Shown here one piece after another: positions 43,688-51,146 of a DNA stretch of 51,146 bases (its first letter is position 1; the number at the start of each line of letters is the position of its first letter). The DNA lies in contig OMJB01000116.1 in NCBI GenBank assembly GCA_900299255.1, positions 1-51,146 of the forward strand, given 5' to 3'. This stretch comes from Sphingobacteriales bacterium (GTDB lineage Bacteria > Bacteroidota > Bacteroidia > Chitinophagales > Chitinophagaceae). The notes below the pieces were generated by a model. It was not told the origin of the DNA and searched no databases. It was given only the letters and a program-made list of their open reading frames with translations. The translations under genes were made by a program, and so were the position numbers.

Positions 43688-44539
43688 TTAGTTCCTTGGT
43701 TTCTCGAGCAGTTTAAAGAACTGGTCAAGCTGAGGAAGGATTACGATTCTTGTCCTTCTGTTGGTAGCCTTACCTTCTTTAGAGTCATTTGGCGCAATAG
43801 GCAGATACTCTCCTCTGCCTGCAGCCGTCATGTGAGAAGGGGGGACACCGTATTTCTGTTGTAAAATTCTCACAACCGATGTTGCACGTTTTGTACTCAA
43901 GTCCCAGTTGTCATCCAACTCGCCTTTTTTGAAAGCAACGTTGTCAGTATGGCCTTCGACCATAAATTCGATATCGGGCTGACTGGTGAGTACCTTAGCT
44001 ACTTTTCCCAGCACTTCGCTGGCCTGTTCTGTAACATCCCAGCTGCCGCTCTTGAACAGCATTTTGTCAGAAATGTCTACATAAACAACGCCTTTGTCCA
44101 CTTTGATATTGATGTCTTTATCATTCAGGTTGCCAACTGCGCTCTTGAGGTTGATAACCAGTGCCATATTCAATGAATCCTTGCGTGTAATGGCCCTCTG
44201 CAGCTCATTTATGTATTGATCTTTCACGCCGATATTATCGAGAGATTTCTTAATACTCTCGGCCTGCGAACCAGAAATGATCGAAAGGTCCTTCATCTGA
44301 TTCAACAACTGACTGTTATTGCTCTTTGCATCAGCCAGCTGATTTTCGAGTGCCTGAATTTTGGCCATATCAACTGCATGCTGTTCTTTACAGAAGTTAT
44401 AATCTCCCTGCAGTACTTTGTAGGTGCTGTCCAGGTGGTTATAGTTCTCTGAACATTTTTTGAGGTTCTTTTTAGTAGGTGCGCAAGAAACAACTAATAC
44501 TGAGGCCAGCGCAAGAAATAAGATTTGTTTGATCTGCAT
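43688..44539 (-). CDS. OmpA-family peptidoglycan-binding lipoprotein
   Basis: Outer-membrane lipoprotein of 283 residues. The signal peptide ends in lipobox LVVSC with Cys19, setting the start at 44539. Residues 30-125 are coiled coil (KKCSENYNHLDSTYKVLQ, LENQLADAKSNNSQLL). Residues 150-270 are an OmpA_C domain: FMVEGHTDN, LSTKRATSVVRILQQ, HMTAAGRGEYLPIAPNDSKE, NRRTRIVI, with the Asp and Arg that bind diaminopimelate. It tethers the outer membrane to peptidoglycan, like Pal. A T-tailed hairpin follows. Confidence 0.93.
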   Translation of the reverse strand: MQIKQILFLALASVLVVSCAPTKKNLKKCSENYNHLDSTYKVLQGDYNFCKEQHAVDMAKIQALENQLADAKSNNSQLLNQMKDLSIISGSQAESIKKSLDNIGVKDQYINELQRAITRKDSLNMALVINLKSAVGNLNDKDINIKVDKGVVYVDISDKMLFKSGSWDVTEQASEVLGKVAKVLTSQPDIEFMVEGHTDNVAFKKGELDDNWDLSTKRATSVVRILQQKYGVPPSHMTAAGRGEYLPIAPNDSKEGKATNRRTRIVILPQLDQFFKLLEKPRN

Positions 44540-44927
44540 ATTTATGTTTTGGTGTGTAATGCGAAATTGATACAAAGTTCTAATAAATCTATGATGTGGT
44601 TACTTAATACTCTGTTAATACTACAACTTTATACATTTACCATATAAAATAATCGATATTGAAGCACGCGGACAATCCAGATGATTATTCAACAATGCCA
44701 GCAAGCACCCAGCCTGCATATTAACGACTGATGCGACAATTTATTTTTTAAAAACAGTTGGATAGAGAAAAATAATCTGCTGCAAATAAAAACATCGCTG
44801 AAGGTTTCTTTTAACAGCACGGAGCAACGAAGCCCCCCACCCAATGAAGGCTTTTGCTCCAGAGTCAGATTGTTGGGGCGCAATACATCTGGTTTGCGCC
44901 GGCAAACATGCGCTGATTAACAAAGAG
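44540..44927. other. intergenic region upstream of the OmpA lipoprotein gene
   Basis: These 388 bases contain no supportable gene; open frames around 44689-44923 read as chance. A near-match -7 box for the OmpA gene (GAACTTTG on the minus strand, 44573-44580) lies 33 bases before its ATG. No hairpin of note. Confidence 0.45.
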
Positions 44928-45032
44928 CTATTTAAAACTCATATTGATAAAGAAATAAAGCGCCCCTGCCAGGCATACCCCACCTAACAGCAACATAAGC
45001 ATTGATTTGCCTGTAAATTTTCTTCCACTCAT
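44928..45032 (-). CDS. 34-residue single-helix membrane protein coupled to an upstream lipoprotein gene
   Basis: A short ORF (ATG 45032, stop TAG 44928-44930). It reads MSGRKFTGKSMLMLLLGG and continues VCLAGALYFFINMSFK: a basic N-terminus, one hydrophobic helix of about 19 residues, and a short polar end. The ATG lies one base after the stop codon of the lipoprotein gene (TAG-T-ATG), the tight spacing seen in translational coupling. The basic start and helix would orient it with its N-terminus inside (positive-inside rule). It is too short for a family assignment. A chance ORF is possible but unlikely given the composition and spacing. Confidence 0.6.
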   Translation of the reverse strand: MSGRKFTGKSMLMLLLGGVCLAGALYFFINMSFK

Positions 45033-45033
45033 A

Positions 45034-45870
45034 CTACTGGGCTTTCAGATTAAACTCTCTGGTGGCAGTTGTCATTGGGCCTTCTACTGGCTTACTGTCT
45101 TTATCGAGTAGTGTAAGTACTACCCTGCACTTACCGGTACCCAGATTCTGCAGGAAATACGGATGCCAATCTGACTTCACAACATTCAACTTTTGTGTTG
45201 TACGTTCTTGATTTTCAGCATCAATCTGAACTTTGTAAGTGGTGTCGCTGAGTGCGCAGTTCCACACATAAAAATCCAGGAGGATATTGGCAGTGTCTTT
45301 TCCTGTGTAATCGCCTTTAGGCCTGCTGTAGGTAATCATAGGTGTTTTAGGGTCATCCAGCTTTTTAAGGTTTCCTTTTTCATCAATTTTAAAATGGTAT
45401 ATCACTGCTGCACCTTTTGTTTTTACAGACTCATGGTAGGAGCGGGAAAGAAATGCTACTAAATAATGTTCTTTACCATCGTTGGGCAGAGTAACATCGT
45501 TAGTGGGTTCATAAAGAGCTTTATAGGGTCCGTTATCGAGTATAAAATGTATATGCTGCCCTTTATCAGAGTTATTGCACATTTTGGTACCGTTATCAGA
45601 GGTTTGCAGCTTCAGTTCGTAGTTTTTCACATCAAACTTAAATGAAACTTTAGCTGAATCTTTACCTACTTTTTCTGCTTTTACAGAACTGATAGTAAGT
45701 GCAGCACCCTGAAAATCAGGAGACGGAGTAACGGAGCCCAAAGCAACCGGTGCGAGGGGCACTGCTACTACAGAATCCTTCACTTCTTTATTATTCGCAT
45801 CGCCGCTGCCGCATGACGCAGCCAGCCACACGACACCCAACGCAAATATTGATAATGCAACTGATTTCAT
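45034..45870 (-). CDS. hypothetical lipoprotein with Ig-like HIHF segment
   Basis: Lipoprotein of 278 residues: lipobox LAASC with Cys20, followed by a linker. The core (about 50-180) contains VKNYELKLQTSD, GQHIHFILDNGPYKALYEP and EHYLVAFLSRSYHESVK, resembling the HIHF motif of DUF4399-like proteins (moderate match). A second domain (about 185-275) has TANILLDFYVWNCALS and GKCRVVLTLLDKDS. Role unknown; the two domains look like tandem beta sandwiches. Its -7 box lies 16 bases upstream, and the 34-residue ORF follows after one base. Confidence 0.75.
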   Translation of the reverse strand: MKSVALSIFALGVVWLAASCGSGDANNKEVKDSVVAVPLAPVALGSVTPSPDFQGAALTISSVKAEKVGKDSAKVSFKFDVKNYELKLQTSDNGTKMCNNSDKGQHIHFILDNGPYKALYEPTNDVTLPNDGKEHYLVAFLSRSYHESVKTKGAAVIYHFKIDEKGNLKKLDDPKTPMITYSRPKGDYTGKDTANILLDFYVWNCALSDTTYKVQIDAENQERTTQKLNVVKSDWHPYFLQNLGTGKCRVVLTLLDKDSKPVEGPMTTATREFNLKAQ

Positions 45871-45886
45871 AAACTGAATATTTCAG

Positions 45887-45894
45887 CAAAAATA
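45887..45894 (-). promoter_or_regulatory. -7 box of the lipoprotein/small ORF unit
   Basis: TATTTTTG on the minus strand, 16 bases before the ATG at 45870. No convincing -33 element. Confidence 0.4.
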
Positions 45895-45958
45895 ATCTTA
45901 TTTCAACAAAAGATAGTAAATATAGAAGGGGCTTCAGAGAATTCCATCGCTTTAGTTT

Positions 45959-45966
45959 TATCTTTG
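45959..45966 (+). promoter_or_regulatory. -7 box of the CDF exporter gene
   Basis: TATCTTTG, 12 bases before the ATG at 45979. It lies in the divergent region shared with the lipoprotein gene. Confidence 0.45.
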
Positions 45967-45978
45967 GCCATTGTAATT

Positions 45979-46956
45979 ATGAAGCCAATAAGCATCCAGA
46001 GAAATATTGCCATCCTCTCAGTATTGCTTTTTCTGGGCAAGATGCTGGCGTGGTACATCACCCATTCTGTAACGGTACTTACTGACGCATTGGAAGGAAT
46101 TGTAAATATGTCGGCGGGTTTTCTGGGCCTTTACAGTATTATACTGGCATCACGGCCAAGAGATACCAACCATCCATATGGGCACGGCAAGGCTGAATTC
46201 CTGTCGTCTGCAGTAGAAGGTACACTGATTATGGTAGCTGGAGTTGTGATAGTATATGAGGCTATACAACACCTGATAGTGCCACACGAACTGGAGAGGC
46301 TGGACACTGGCCTGCTGATTGTTGCTGCCGCCGGAGGCATCAATTATCTGGCGGGTATATATGCCGAGAAAAAGGGTGAGAAACACAATTCTCTCATTCT
46401 TGTTTCGGCAGGAAAACATTTGCAGACAGATGCCTATTCTACTATTGCCATTCTTATTGGCCTGGGGCTCATCTATTTCACCAACAACAAATATCTGTGG
46501 CTGGATAGCACAGTGGCGCTCTGCTTTGCAATGATCATAATGATGACCGGGTATAAGGTACTCAGAAGGTCGGTATCAGGCATCATGGACGAGATGGATA
46601 TGAAGCTGCTGAACAAAGTAATAGGCCTTTTGCAGGAAAAGCGGGAACCACAATGGGTTGACCTCCACAACCTGAGAGTGATAGAATATGGCAGTATGAT
46701 GCACGTAGATGCACATATGACACTCCCTTGGTTTTACAGTGTGGCGGATGCTGACAAGGAGATACACAGAATGGAAGACCTGATAAAACAACATTGGGAC
46801 CATCAGGTAGAATTGTTTATACACATAGATGGGTGCAAGCCTTATCAATGCAAGCTATGCGCACTTGCCGACTGCCCTGAACGCAGGCACGAACTGAAAG
46901 AGCGGATAGTTTGGGATGTAGAAAATGTGTGGAAGGATTCGAAGCATGGTAAGTAA
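45979..46956 (+). CDS. cation diffusion facilitator (CDF) metal exporter with Cys-rich tail
   Basis: Inner-membrane metal/H+ antiporter of 325 residues. Six helices carry the two CDF metal-site motifs, THSVTVLTDALEGIVNMSA and, in helix 5, GKHLQTDAYSTIAI, with HPYGHGKAEFLSS between helices 2 and 3. The C-terminal domain (about 205-325) ends in C286-x4-C-x2-C-x4-C299 (CKPYQCKLCALADCPERRH), a likely metal-binding knot beyond the usual CDF core. The metal is probably Zn2+, Fe2+ or Co2+. The start at 45979 follows the -7 box; a TTG five codons earlier lies inside it. Confidence 0.93.
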   Translation: MKPISIQRNIAILSVLLFLGKMLAWYITHSVTVLTDALEGIVNMSAGFLGLYSIILASRPRDTNHPYGHGKAEFLSSAVEGTLIMVAGVVIVYEAIQHLIVPHELERLDTGLLIVAAAGGINYLAGIYAEKKGEKHNSLILVSAGKHLQTDAYSTIAILIGLGLIYFTNNKYLWLDSTVALCFAMIIMMTGYKVLRRSVSGIMDEMDMKLLNKVIGLLQEKREPQWVDLHNLRVIEYGSMMHVDAHMTLPWFYSVADADKEIHRMEDLIKQHWDHQVELFIHIDGCKPYQCKLCALADCPERRHELKERIVWDVENVWKDSKHGK

Positions 46957-47025
46957 CTTGTAATGTAAACCAAAATGCGATGCATCCCTTCAAATCGAAA
47001 ATCAGGCCACCTTTCCCCCATAGTT

Positions 47026-48531
47026 TTATTTGTCGCCAATATATTGCTCCGCCCGTGTATCTCGAATACTTCCGGTAAGATTCTGGCTGGTGTATAAACT
47101 CGTCCGCCATTGGGTATCCTGACGCTCGCCTGTGACGTTACTATGCAACAGTTTGAAATCGCCGGCAAGCTGGCTGGGCTTATAAAATAGGAACACTGCA
47201 TTTGCTAATTCCTTGTGATCGGCTTGCTTGAGTACGTCATACTGCCAAATCTCATATGGCAGCGCCCCCTGTTCGTTCTCAACTGTAATCACGTCAGTTG
47301 GTGCGCCATAGCGCAGATACATAAAACCCCTGTCTGTTTCATAACCGGGTGTATTGTGTGTGTTGTACAGTTTATTGACAGCTGCAATTTTCGAAGAAAA
47401 ATCTTTCCACGCACGGGCGGGGTCTTTTTTATTGATAGCAACAAAATAGTTGTAAACATAATACCGCATGTACATCTCATCGGGCTTTTTCAGGAAGCCG
47501 TTGATTGTCCGCGCAGCGTCATTATCGCTAAAGGGAAGCAGCATTTTTAAAATGGCTCGCACCTGGCCCAGGCTGTATTTTGCCAGAAAGGTCTTTGATA
47601 GATTTACAACAGTTACATTTTCAATTCCCGTATCAGATACTGCCGCTTTCTTCGTTGTGTCTTCAACAATCTGAGGGTGCTTGTTAAGGCGCTGAAAAAA
47701 CAAAGTTGCCTGCGCAAGTGTTTGTTTTTTAAACGACTCGAGTGTAAGGCGCAGATAGTAATTGCCAGAGGGCAGTGCTGCTATATCGAACTTACCTTCC
47801 AAGGGTGAAATGGCTGACGGCGCAAGGATAGTATCTGTTTTCACAAAGCCGGCCCAGAATCCACCTGCCTCACTTTTTGAAATCACCATTTTGCGTACAA
47901 GCGGGAATGATGCAGGCCTGAGTTTGTCAGCCCCGTAGAGTTCTGCATAGTATTTAATGGAATTCATACCATCATCCAGAAAATTAGTGCAAAACGGTAT
48001 CAGTTGTTTTCCATTCTTATAGAACCTGGTAGCCGCATTAGATGCAAAGGAGGTATCCAGCAGTTGTATGCCACTAAAAAAAACAGAGTCAGCCACTGGA
48101 GCAACAAAGAAACTGTCGGTATAGGTGAACCGTTTAAAGGAATCAGCCATATCAGTGAGTACTAGTTTTATTTTAACAGGGCCCGCAGCCATTTTGTATT
48201 TGCGTAGTTCCAGAATCGTTTGCTGCTTTAGTTCTTCAACAGTAGCCCTGGGAACAGTTTGTATGATGTACCTGTCGTGAATAAAAGTGCCGGTATCGCC
48301 GATGAAAGTAACATCTGCCTTAATATTGGCGACAATCATTTTGTCGGGCGTAGTAGCATAGTGGAGGGTTGCGGGATTTACTTGCCAGCAGAGGTCTAAA
48401 CCTGGAATGAACTTACCATTGGCAGCAACACCCGGCATATAAAAAACGGTATGCGACACAATAGCCTCTATGGCGAGCAAACGAAAAGAACACAAAACAA
48501 CCAGAAAAAATACAGCCAGCCGGCGGACCAT
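47026..48531 (-). CDS. secreted GWxTD-domain protein
   Basis: Exported protein of 501 residues. The start at 48531 (MVRRLAVFFLVVLCSFRLLA, signal peptide) is preferred to ATG 48561, because a -7 box lies between them. The N-terminal half is beta-rich (SHTVFYMPGVAANGKF, ADVTFIGDTGTFIHDRYII). The C-terminal part carries the GWxTD-domain features GYETDRGFMYLRYGAPTDV and LPYEIWQYDVL. Function unknown; such proteins are widespread in Bacteroidota and Acidobacteriota. It diverges from wbqC across 87 bases. Confidence 0.82.
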   Translation of the reverse strand: MVRRLAVFFLVVLCSFRLLAIEAIVSHTVFYMPGVAANGKFIPGLDLCWQVNPATLHYATTPDKMIVANIKADVTFIGDTGTFIHDRYIIQTVPRATVEELKQQTILELRKYKMAAGPVKIKLVLTDMADSFKRFTYTDSFFVAPVADSVFFSGIQLLDTSFASNAATRFYKNGKQLIPFCTNFLDDGMNSIKYYAELYGADKLRPASFPLVRKMVISKSEAGGFWAGFVKTDTILAPSAISPLEGKFDIAALPSGNYYLRLTLESFKKQTLAQATLFFQRLNKHPQIVEDTTKKAAVSDTGIENVTVVNLSKTFLAKYSLGQVRAILKMLLPFSDNDAARTINGFLKKPDEMYMRYYVYNYFVAINKKDPARAWKDFSSKIAAVNKLYNTHNTPGYETDRGFMYLRYGAPTDVITVENEQGALPYEIWQYDVLKQADHKELANAVFLFYKPSQLAGDFKLLHSNVTGERQDTQWRTSLYTSQNLTGSIRDTRAEQYIGDK

Positions 48532-48546
48532 GTGCAAGAATTTCTG

Positions 48547-48554
48547 CAAATATA
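48547..48554 (-). promoter_or_regulatory. -7 box of the GWxTD gene
   Basis: TATATTTG on the minus strand, 15 bases before the ATG at 48531. It lies downstream of the alternative ATG at 48561, which it therefore argues against. Confidence 0.45.
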
Positions 48555-48605
48555 ACCGCATTTAAGCCTTAAGCCGACTTATTAAAATTGTTAAAACGCT
48601 TTTTC

Positions 48606-48613
48606 TACATTTG
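48606..48613 (+). promoter_or_regulatory. -7 box of the WbqC-like gene (near-leaderless)
   Basis: TACATTTG, five bases before the ATG at 48619. A possible TTG lies 15 bases upstream (48588-48590), closer than usual. Confidence 0.45.
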
Positions 48614-48618
48614 TGCAA

Positions 48619-49215
48619 ATGACGATTGTATCTTCTTTTCTTACTTTTCCGAATACCGGCTGGTGGATGCAAGCCGTGCGGGCCGATAAGGTAATACTGG
48701 ATACGGCCGAGCATTTTGATAAAATGAGCTACCGCAACAGATACCGGATCAGCGGTGCCAACAACAGCATACTGCTTACCGTGCCTTTGGTGAACGGCAG
48801 GAACCAGCACACCCCAATGGCGGAGGTGCTGATACATAATGCCGAACGCTGGCAGGTGCAGCACTGGCGCACACTGGTATCTGTGTATAAACACAGTCCG
48901 TATTTCGAGCATTATGAGCCCGAACTTCAAAGGTTGTTTGAACAACAATTTAAACACCTGCTGGATTTTAACCGTGCAGGGATACAGTGGGTACTCCGGC
49001 AACTAAAGCCCGGTTTCATTATGGAAGAAACAAGCGTTTATCAGAAGGATTACGGCGATGAGATAACGGACCTGCGTACTCAAAAAAAATACGCACCAGC
49101 ATTCAAAAAATACTATCAGGTATTCGAAGACCGCATTGGCTTCGTCCCAAACCTGAGTATACTAGATCTCCTGTTCTCCGAAGGCCCGGCAACGGCTGAA
49201 TTGTTGAGTAGTTGA
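48619..49215 (+). CDS. WbqC-like family protein
   Basis: A cytoplasmic protein of 198 residues matching the WbqC family: FLTFPNTGWWMQAVRADKVILD, FDKMSYRNRYRISGANNSILLTVPL, WRTLVSVYKHSPYFEHYEPEL and the closing LSILDLLFSEGP. WbqC-like proteins occur in O-antigen gene clusters of some proteobacteria and are common in Bacteroidota, often near lepB. Their biochemistry is not established. No polysaccharide genes are adjacent here. The start at 48619 follows the -7 box; an open GTG two codons earlier is inside it. Confidence 0.9.
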   Translation: MTIVSSFLTFPNTGWWMQAVRADKVILDTAEHFDKMSYRNRYRISGANNSILLTVPLVNGRNQHTPMAEVLIHNAERWQVQHWRTLVSVYKHSPYFEHYEPELQRLFEQQFKHLLDFNRAGIQWVLRQLKPGFIMEETSVYQKDYGDEITDLRTQKKYAPAFKKYYQVFEDRIGFVPNLSILDLLFSEGPATAELLSS

Positions 49216-49251
49216 GTGGTTGAATCGTCAAATTATAAAATTTGGTAGGGA

Positions 49252-50046
49252 TTACCAGTCTCCGCTGGCACCGCCGCCACCAAAGTCGCCGCCGCCGAAA
49301 CCACCAAAACCGCTGTCTCCGCCGCCACCAAAGTCCCCGCCGCTGCCTCGGCCTCCCAGCAAATTGCCTATAATCATGCCCGTGGCAAAGTTTCCAAAAC
49401 CGCCGCCACTCATATAGTTGCCACCACCACCACCACCTCTTCTGAATATCTTGAGTATGATAACGATAACAACGATCAGAATGATGAGTGCGGTCAAAGG
49501 AACATGCTTTTCATTCTCCCTTGGGTCGGCTTTGTATTCCCCTTTGGTAGCAGCTATAATTGCGTCCGCCGCTTTATCAAAGCCGTTGTAGTAGTATCCG
49601 TTCTTGAAAAGGGGCCTCATTTCGTTACGTATAATACGCCCGCATGTGAGGTCGGTTAAAGCACCTTCCAGCCCTTTGCCTGTTGATATATTGATCTTAT
49701 GTTCCTGCAGAGATGCAAGAACTACAACGCCGTTATTCTTGCTGCTTTTACCTACTCCCCATAGTTTGCCCAGCTGAATGGCGTAATCTGATACATCATA
49801 TGCGCCGAGGCTTTTAATAGTGATGACTAAAATCTGGTTGGAAGTTGTTTTTTCAAACTCCACCAGTTTTGCTTCCAATCTGCTCTGCTCCTCAGCAGAC
49901 ATCATATGGGCGAAATCATTTACCAGCTTCGGTGGGTTTGGCCGATCTGGGAAAACCTTATCCTCTCCAAAGCTTTTCAGCACTGTGAGCAGGAATAAAA
50001 ACATTATCCCGATACGGCGGAGGTGATAAGAAGCAGGCTGCATCAT
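49252..50046 (-). CDS. TPM-domain membrane protein with Gly-rich tail (YgcG type)
   Basis: A protein of 264 residues. N-terminal signal or anchor helix (IGIMFLFLLTVLKSFG), TPM domain (about 30-170, VNDFAHMMSAEEQSRLEAKL, SNQILVITIKSL, NNGVVVLASLQEHKINISTGKG), a membrane helix (about 185-200, LTALIILIVVIVIILKIF) and a long Gly-rich tail ending GASGDW. TPM domains occur with rhodopsin-like proton pumps or LemA; the partner gene here is LemA. The start ATG overlaps the upstream gene's stop by four bases. The Gly codons form a repetitive DNA stretch. Confidence 0.85.
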   Translation of the reverse strand: MMQPASYHLRRIGIMFLFLLTVLKSFGEDKVFPDRPNPPKLVNDFAHMMSAEEQSRLEAKLVEFEKTTSNQILVITIKSLGAYDVSDYAIQLGKLWGVGKSSKNNGVVVLASLQEHKINISTGKGLEGALTDLTCGRIIRNEMRPLFKNGYYYNGFDKAADAIIAATKGEYKADPRENEKHVPLTALIILIVVIVIILKIFRRGGGGGGNYMSGGGFGNFATGMIIGNLLGGRGSGGDFGGGGDSGFGGFGGGDFGGGGASGDW

Positions 50047-50501
50047 TTCCCAAAAACTATTTCGTCAGGCAATTCATTTTTCTTAATAGCAGGGTCATAC
50101 GGAAAATGAGTAGCAAGAGCTGTGCCAAGTTCATGAACGCAGTTGCTTATTCCTTCGGCAATCTCATTTTTCTTTAAATGGCCCACAAGTTTTTCTGCTG
50201 CCTTTTTCCAGAATGCGGCACCACCGGCTTTTTCATAAATAATCTGGTCGCCAAAAAGGGCAAATTGCCTGTCTGTAAGCGCCACATAAATTATAATTGC
50301 GTTGCGCGCCTGTGTTTTTTCCATACCCAGGCTGGTGAATATCTGCTTTGCCCTGTCCATAGGGTCCACCAGTTCGCAATGGTGTTCTATAAACACCCGT
50401 ATCTCGCCACTTGTTCTGCTCTCCGCTTCCTTTATAGCAGCCACAATACGCTCCTGAGCGTGTTTGTCTAGCATTTGCATTTTCCGGAAAAATGAGAACA
50501 T
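50043..50501 (-). CDS. soluble TPM-domain protein
   Basis: A protein of 152 residues without signal peptide or membrane helix. It carries a TPM domain (SRTSGEIRVFIEHHC, ARNAIIIYVALTDRQFALFGDQIIY, FWKKAAEKLVGHL). Related but not identical to the next gene's TPM, so the operon has two paralogous domains, one soluble and one membrane-anchored. TPM folds resemble phosphatases and thiol enzymes, but function is uncertain. It follows lemA by 18 bases and overlaps the next gene (ATGATGA). Confidence 0.85.
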   Translation of the reverse strand: MFSFFRKMQMLDKHAQERIVAAIKEAESRTSGEIRVFIEHHCELVDPMDRAKQIFTSLGMEKTQARNAIIIYVALTDRQFALFGDQIIYEKAGGAAFWKKAAEKLVGHLKKNEIAEGISNCVHELGTALATHFPYDPAIKKNELPDEIVFGK

Positions 50502-50519
50502 AGCAGTGTATTAAAGAAA

Positions 50520-51098
50520 TTAGAACTGTACTTTGGGCGCATTCTGCGCACCTGCATCAGCCTGGAATGATGGCCTTTCCTTCATATGGAAAATGCCTGC
50601 GAGTATGTTATTCGGGAAATTGGATACCTTAATATTGTAGTCTTTTACCGACACGTTGAACGCATCGCGGGATACTTTGATCCTGTTTTCCGTGCCTTCC
50701 AGCTGATCTTGTAACGACCTGAAATTTTCATTTGCCTTAAGCTGTGGGTACTGCTCAGAAACTACCATAAGGCGCCCCAGAGCCTGGCTTAGCTGGCCCT
50801 GACTCGCCTGAAACTGCTGGAGTTTCTCAGGGGTCAGGTCTTTAGGGTCAATTTTCATGGAAGATGCGGAAGCCCTTGCTTCCATTACCTGTGTAAGCGT
50901 GGTTTTTTCAAACTCTGCCGCACCCTTTACAGTAGCCACCAGGTTAGGTATCAGGTCAGATCTGCGCTGATAACTGCTTTGCACATCAGCCCATTTTTGA
51001 TCCACGTCTTTGCTAGAAGCATTCATGCCGTTGTAGCCGCAGCCACCCCATAATACGAGTAACAGAATTACGCCCAGGGCGATATATAATCCTTTCAT
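50520..51098 (-). CDS. lemA: LemA family protein
   Basis: A protein of 192 residues with an N-terminal membrane helix (LYIALGVILLLVLWGGCGYNG) followed by a three-helix cytoplasmic or periplasmic domain (VDQKWADVQSSYQRRSDLIPNLVATVKG, ASQGQLSQALGRLMVVSEQYPQLKANENFRSLQDQL). The segment YQRRSDLIPNLV is the LemA hallmark. It leads an operon with two TPM proteins, the arrangement common in Bacteroidota. The Cys in GGCG might allow lipidation but the surrounding residues fit a lipobox poorly. Confidence 0.93.
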   Translation of the reverse strand: MKGLYIALGVILLLVLWGGCGYNGMNASSKDVDQKWADVQSSYQRRSDLIPNLVATVKGAAEFEKTTLTQVMEARASASSMKIDPKDLTPEKLQQFQASQGQLSQALGRLMVVSEQYPQLKANENFRSLQDQLEGTENRIKVSRDAFNVSVKDYNIKVSNFPNNILAGIFHMKERPSFQADAGAQNAPKVQF

Positions 51099-51114
51099 TG
51101 TTTGGAATTTTTGT

Positions 51115-51122
51115 CAAAAGTA
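51115..51122 (-). promoter_or_regulatory. -7 box of the lemA operon
   Basis: TACTTTTG on the minus strand, 16 bases before the lemA ATG at 51098. The -33 region lies at the window edge. Confidence 0.45.
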
Positions 51123-51146
51123 GGACATGTAACCTGATTATTTAAT

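Noticed and set aside
44689-44923. Short minus-strand frames between the OmpA gene and the small ORF
   Set aside because: No hydrophobic or conserved pattern, two overlapping frames equally open, no promoter.
49258-49440. Tandem CCGCCGCCACC-like DNA repeat
   Set aside because: It is the codon pattern of the Gly-rich tail of the TPM protein, not an independent repeat element.
1-51146. CRISPR array, tRNA, rRNA, insertion sequence or prophage
   Set aside because: I looked for regular spaced repeats, the tRNA T-loop pattern, transposase motifs and phage structural genes and saw none.

Overview
The window looks like an ordinary stretch of chromosome from a member of the Bacteroidota, probably the Chitinophagales/Chitinophagaceae side (the phylum is well supported; the family is inference). 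Support comes from seven secreted proteins, one of them a pseudogene, that end in the roughly 80-residue type IX secretion (T9SS) sorting domain opened by a PNP motif. Other support is many promoter -7 boxes of the Bacteroidota form TAnnTTTG, few Shine-Dalgarno sites, and phylum-typical families (GWxTD, WbqC, BatA/DUF58, DUF6498-like, DUF695). I saw no rRNA, tRNA, CRISPR array, insertion sequence or prophage.

Layout. 1-7 kb: a secreted beta-propeller gene interrupted by an in-frame stop at the window edge, a BNR-repeat T9SS cargo, a VTT-type membrane protein, guaB, and a DUF695/RraB-like secreted protein. 7-12 kb: a compact DUF58 / BatD-like / BatA cluster without the usual MoxR, BatB, BatC and BatD partners, then a Tat-type aminotransferase and a DUF6498-like membrane protein. 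12-23 kb: two NHL-propeller T9SS cargos, a glycosyltransferase, a thioesterase, tryptophan 2,3-dioxygenase, an ABC-2 exporter pair, a NamZ-type muramidase and a SlyD-like prolyl isomerase. 23-33 kb: GDSL hydrolase and aldehyde dehydrogenase, a phosphohexomutase, a 1042-residue Ig-like T9SS cargo, an RRM protein and the Kup potassium transporter. 33-40 kb: another Ig-like T9SS cargo, a dus-membrane protein-phosphoesterase-truA run, and a tandem pair of paralogous T9SS cargos of which one is broken. 40-51 kb: PaaZ, an MNT/HEPN toxin-antitoxin-like pair, an OmpA lipoprotein, an unknown lipoprotein with a 34-codon membrane ORF one base behind it, a CDF metal exporter, a GWxTD protein diverging from WbqC, and a TPM-TPM-LemA operon.

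How genes work together. Most units are short. The clear operons are DUF58/BatD-like/batA (7186-10146), the ABC pair (16893-18960), dus/membrane protein/phosphoesterase (35039-37300, truA following), MNT/HEPN (42287-42990), lipoprotein/small ORF (45870-44928) and lemA/TPM/TPM (51098-49252). Strong hairpins separate several convergent pairs. Two other convergent pairs have no spacer and end inside a shared 4-base palindrome (CTAG at 30670-30673, TTAA at 38085-38088).

No wholly new multi-gene system stands out. The most useful oddities are the two broken secreted-protein genes, the reduced Bat cluster, the small membrane ORF coupled to an unknown lipoprotein, the MNT/HEPN pair lacking the HEPN RX4-6H motif, and several TAnnTTTG boxes lying 3-5 bases from the start codon, which predicts leaderless transcripts.
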